From NCBI RefSeq assembly GCF_002980525.1, contig NZ_PVBQ01000012.1, positions 62,001 to 126,000 on the forward strand: a DNA stretch of 64,000 nucleotides, written 5' to 3'. The position numbers were made by a program, and so were the translations under genes. The stretch is from Sphingobacterium haloxyli (lineage in GTDB: Bacteria; Bacteroidota; Bacteroidia; Sphingobacteriales; Sphingobacteriaceae). The notes beneath the pieces are model-generated. The model saw only the letters and a list, made by a program, of their open reading frames with translations, made no database searches and had not been told where the DNA came from. Below are positions 63,555 through 64,000 of the stretch, piece after piece; position 1 is the first letter of the stretch, and each line of letters opens with the position of its first letter.

Positions 63555-64000
63555 TCCTGGTTTTCGTTTATATGGTTAGGTGAAGAAGGAGGCGTAATAA
63601 CCAAAACCTTATCGATCCGGTGCCCATCCATATCAATTACTTCCAGCTTGTATTCTTTAAAATGGACAAATTCGCCCTCTTCGGGTACGTGGTCCAGCGT
63701 AAGAAATATCAATCCCCCTAAAGTGGTAACATTCGAAATATCATCTTCTTCTGCTTCGCTCAAATCGATTTGAAAATATTCCAGAAAATCGTCTAGCTGC
63801 ATTCTTCCGTCAATTATATACGAACCATCTTCCCGTTTGCGGATAAGGGCATCTGAATGTTTCTCATCGTTGTTCATGTCACCGAAAAGTTGGCGTACAA
63901 TATCTTTAATAGATACAATCCCTTGGGGTATACCGTATTCGTCGATGACAACGGCTAATTGTGCCCTGCCGTTTTTTAGAACGTTTAGAATATTGTAAGC
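63551..64000 (-). CDS. Hemolysin-family/CNNM-like protein with CBS and CorC_HlyC domains, C-terminal part
   Basis: The frame runs in from the right edge, so the N-terminal membrane domain and the start are outside. The visible 149 codons cover the end of the second CBS domain (AVVIDEYGIPQGIVSIKDIVRQLFGDM) and the complete CorC_HlyC domain (SYIIDGRMQLDDFLEYFQI ... TLGGLIFLTLDHVPEEGEFVHFKEYKLEVIDMDGHRIDKVLV). Proteins of this plan are DUF21 membrane proteins linked to magnesium or cobalt transport. An internal ATG at 63877 is not the true start, because the CBS domain continues upstream of it without a stop. Confidence 0.93.
   Translation of the reverse strand, partial: AYNILNVLKNGRAQLAVVIDEYGIPQGIVSIKDIVRQLFGDMNNDEKHSDALIRKREDGSYIIDGRMQLDDFLEYFQIDLSEAEEDDISNVTTLGGLIFLTLDHVPEEGEFVHFKEYKLEVIDMDGHRIDKVLVITPPSSPNHINENQD

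Noticed and set aside
63551..63877. Separate 108-residue CorC-domain protein
   Set aside because: The frame continues without a stop to the window edge and encodes the CBS domain, so the ATG at 63877 is internal.

Overview
The window is a stretch of chromosome from a member of the Bacteroidota, most probably the Sphingobacteriaceae; I cannot fix the genus. The evidence is a SusC/SusD pair preceded by a FecI/FecR-type sigma/anti-sigma pair, a BACON/DUF5689-type lipoprotein, the ligase-associated DNA repair quartet, a 588-residue SppA, a long PurF-like protein, promoters of the Bacteroidota form TTTG-N19..21-TAnnTTTG, and almost no Shine-Dalgarno sequences. No insertion sequence, phage, plasmid or CRISPR array is visible.

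Layout. 1-2.5 kb: 3' end of rho, pssA, an Hpt protein, folK. 2.5-10.6 kb: sppA, pgk, a large secreted HELRH metalloprotease/beta-propeller-like protein, mgtE. 10.7-14.7 kb: two tRNA-Asn genes, a PfkB-family sugar kinase, an ECF sigma factor, murB and a TetR regulator. 14.6-22.5 kb: a YpdA-type flavoprotein, a FUSC membrane protein, ppc, a small lipoprotein and a membrane-bound LytTR regulator. 22.5-30.5 kb: a DNA repair island made of the quartet (exonuclease, ligase, DEXH helicase, PdeM phosphoesterase; minus strand) and the divergent pair radical-SAM protein plus TIGR03915-type protein. 30.5-39 kb: a polygalacturonase-like lipoprotein, BrkB-type membrane protein, PurF-like protein, rplU-rpmA, queA and an FtsX/MacB-type permease. 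39-47.7 kb: a glycogen operon (GH31 alpha-glucosidase, glgB, glgA, glgC) followed by a ClC channel. 47.8-58.3 kb: ECF sigma, FecR, SusC, SusD, a DNase I-like phosphohydrolase lipoprotein and a BACON/DUF5689-like lipoprotein. 58.6-64 kb: a fatty acid desaturase, a DEAD-box helicase with a cold-shock protein, a second cold-shock-domain protein, a 158-bp tandem repeat that ends in tRNA-Ser(UGA), a GH25 lysozyme and the C-terminal part of a CorC/HlyC-type protein.

How the genes work together. Most of the window is housekeeping. Three blocks look like functional units: the DNA repair island, the glycogen synthesis operon, and the sigma/SusCD locus. The last carries no polysaccharide-degrading enzyme but does carry a secreted DNase I-superfamily enzyme and a putative OB-fold lipoprotein, so I propose (inference) uptake of nucleic acid fragments or another phosphodiester.

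The least expected signals are a probable unannotated small RNA at about 22.56-22.62 kb (consensus promoter, about 70 nt, C-rich terminator loop), the 158-bp repeats carrying copies of the tRNA-Ser 3' end plus its terminator, operator-like inverted repeats next to the desaturase and TetR genes, and a long leader before the RNA helicase-csp pair.
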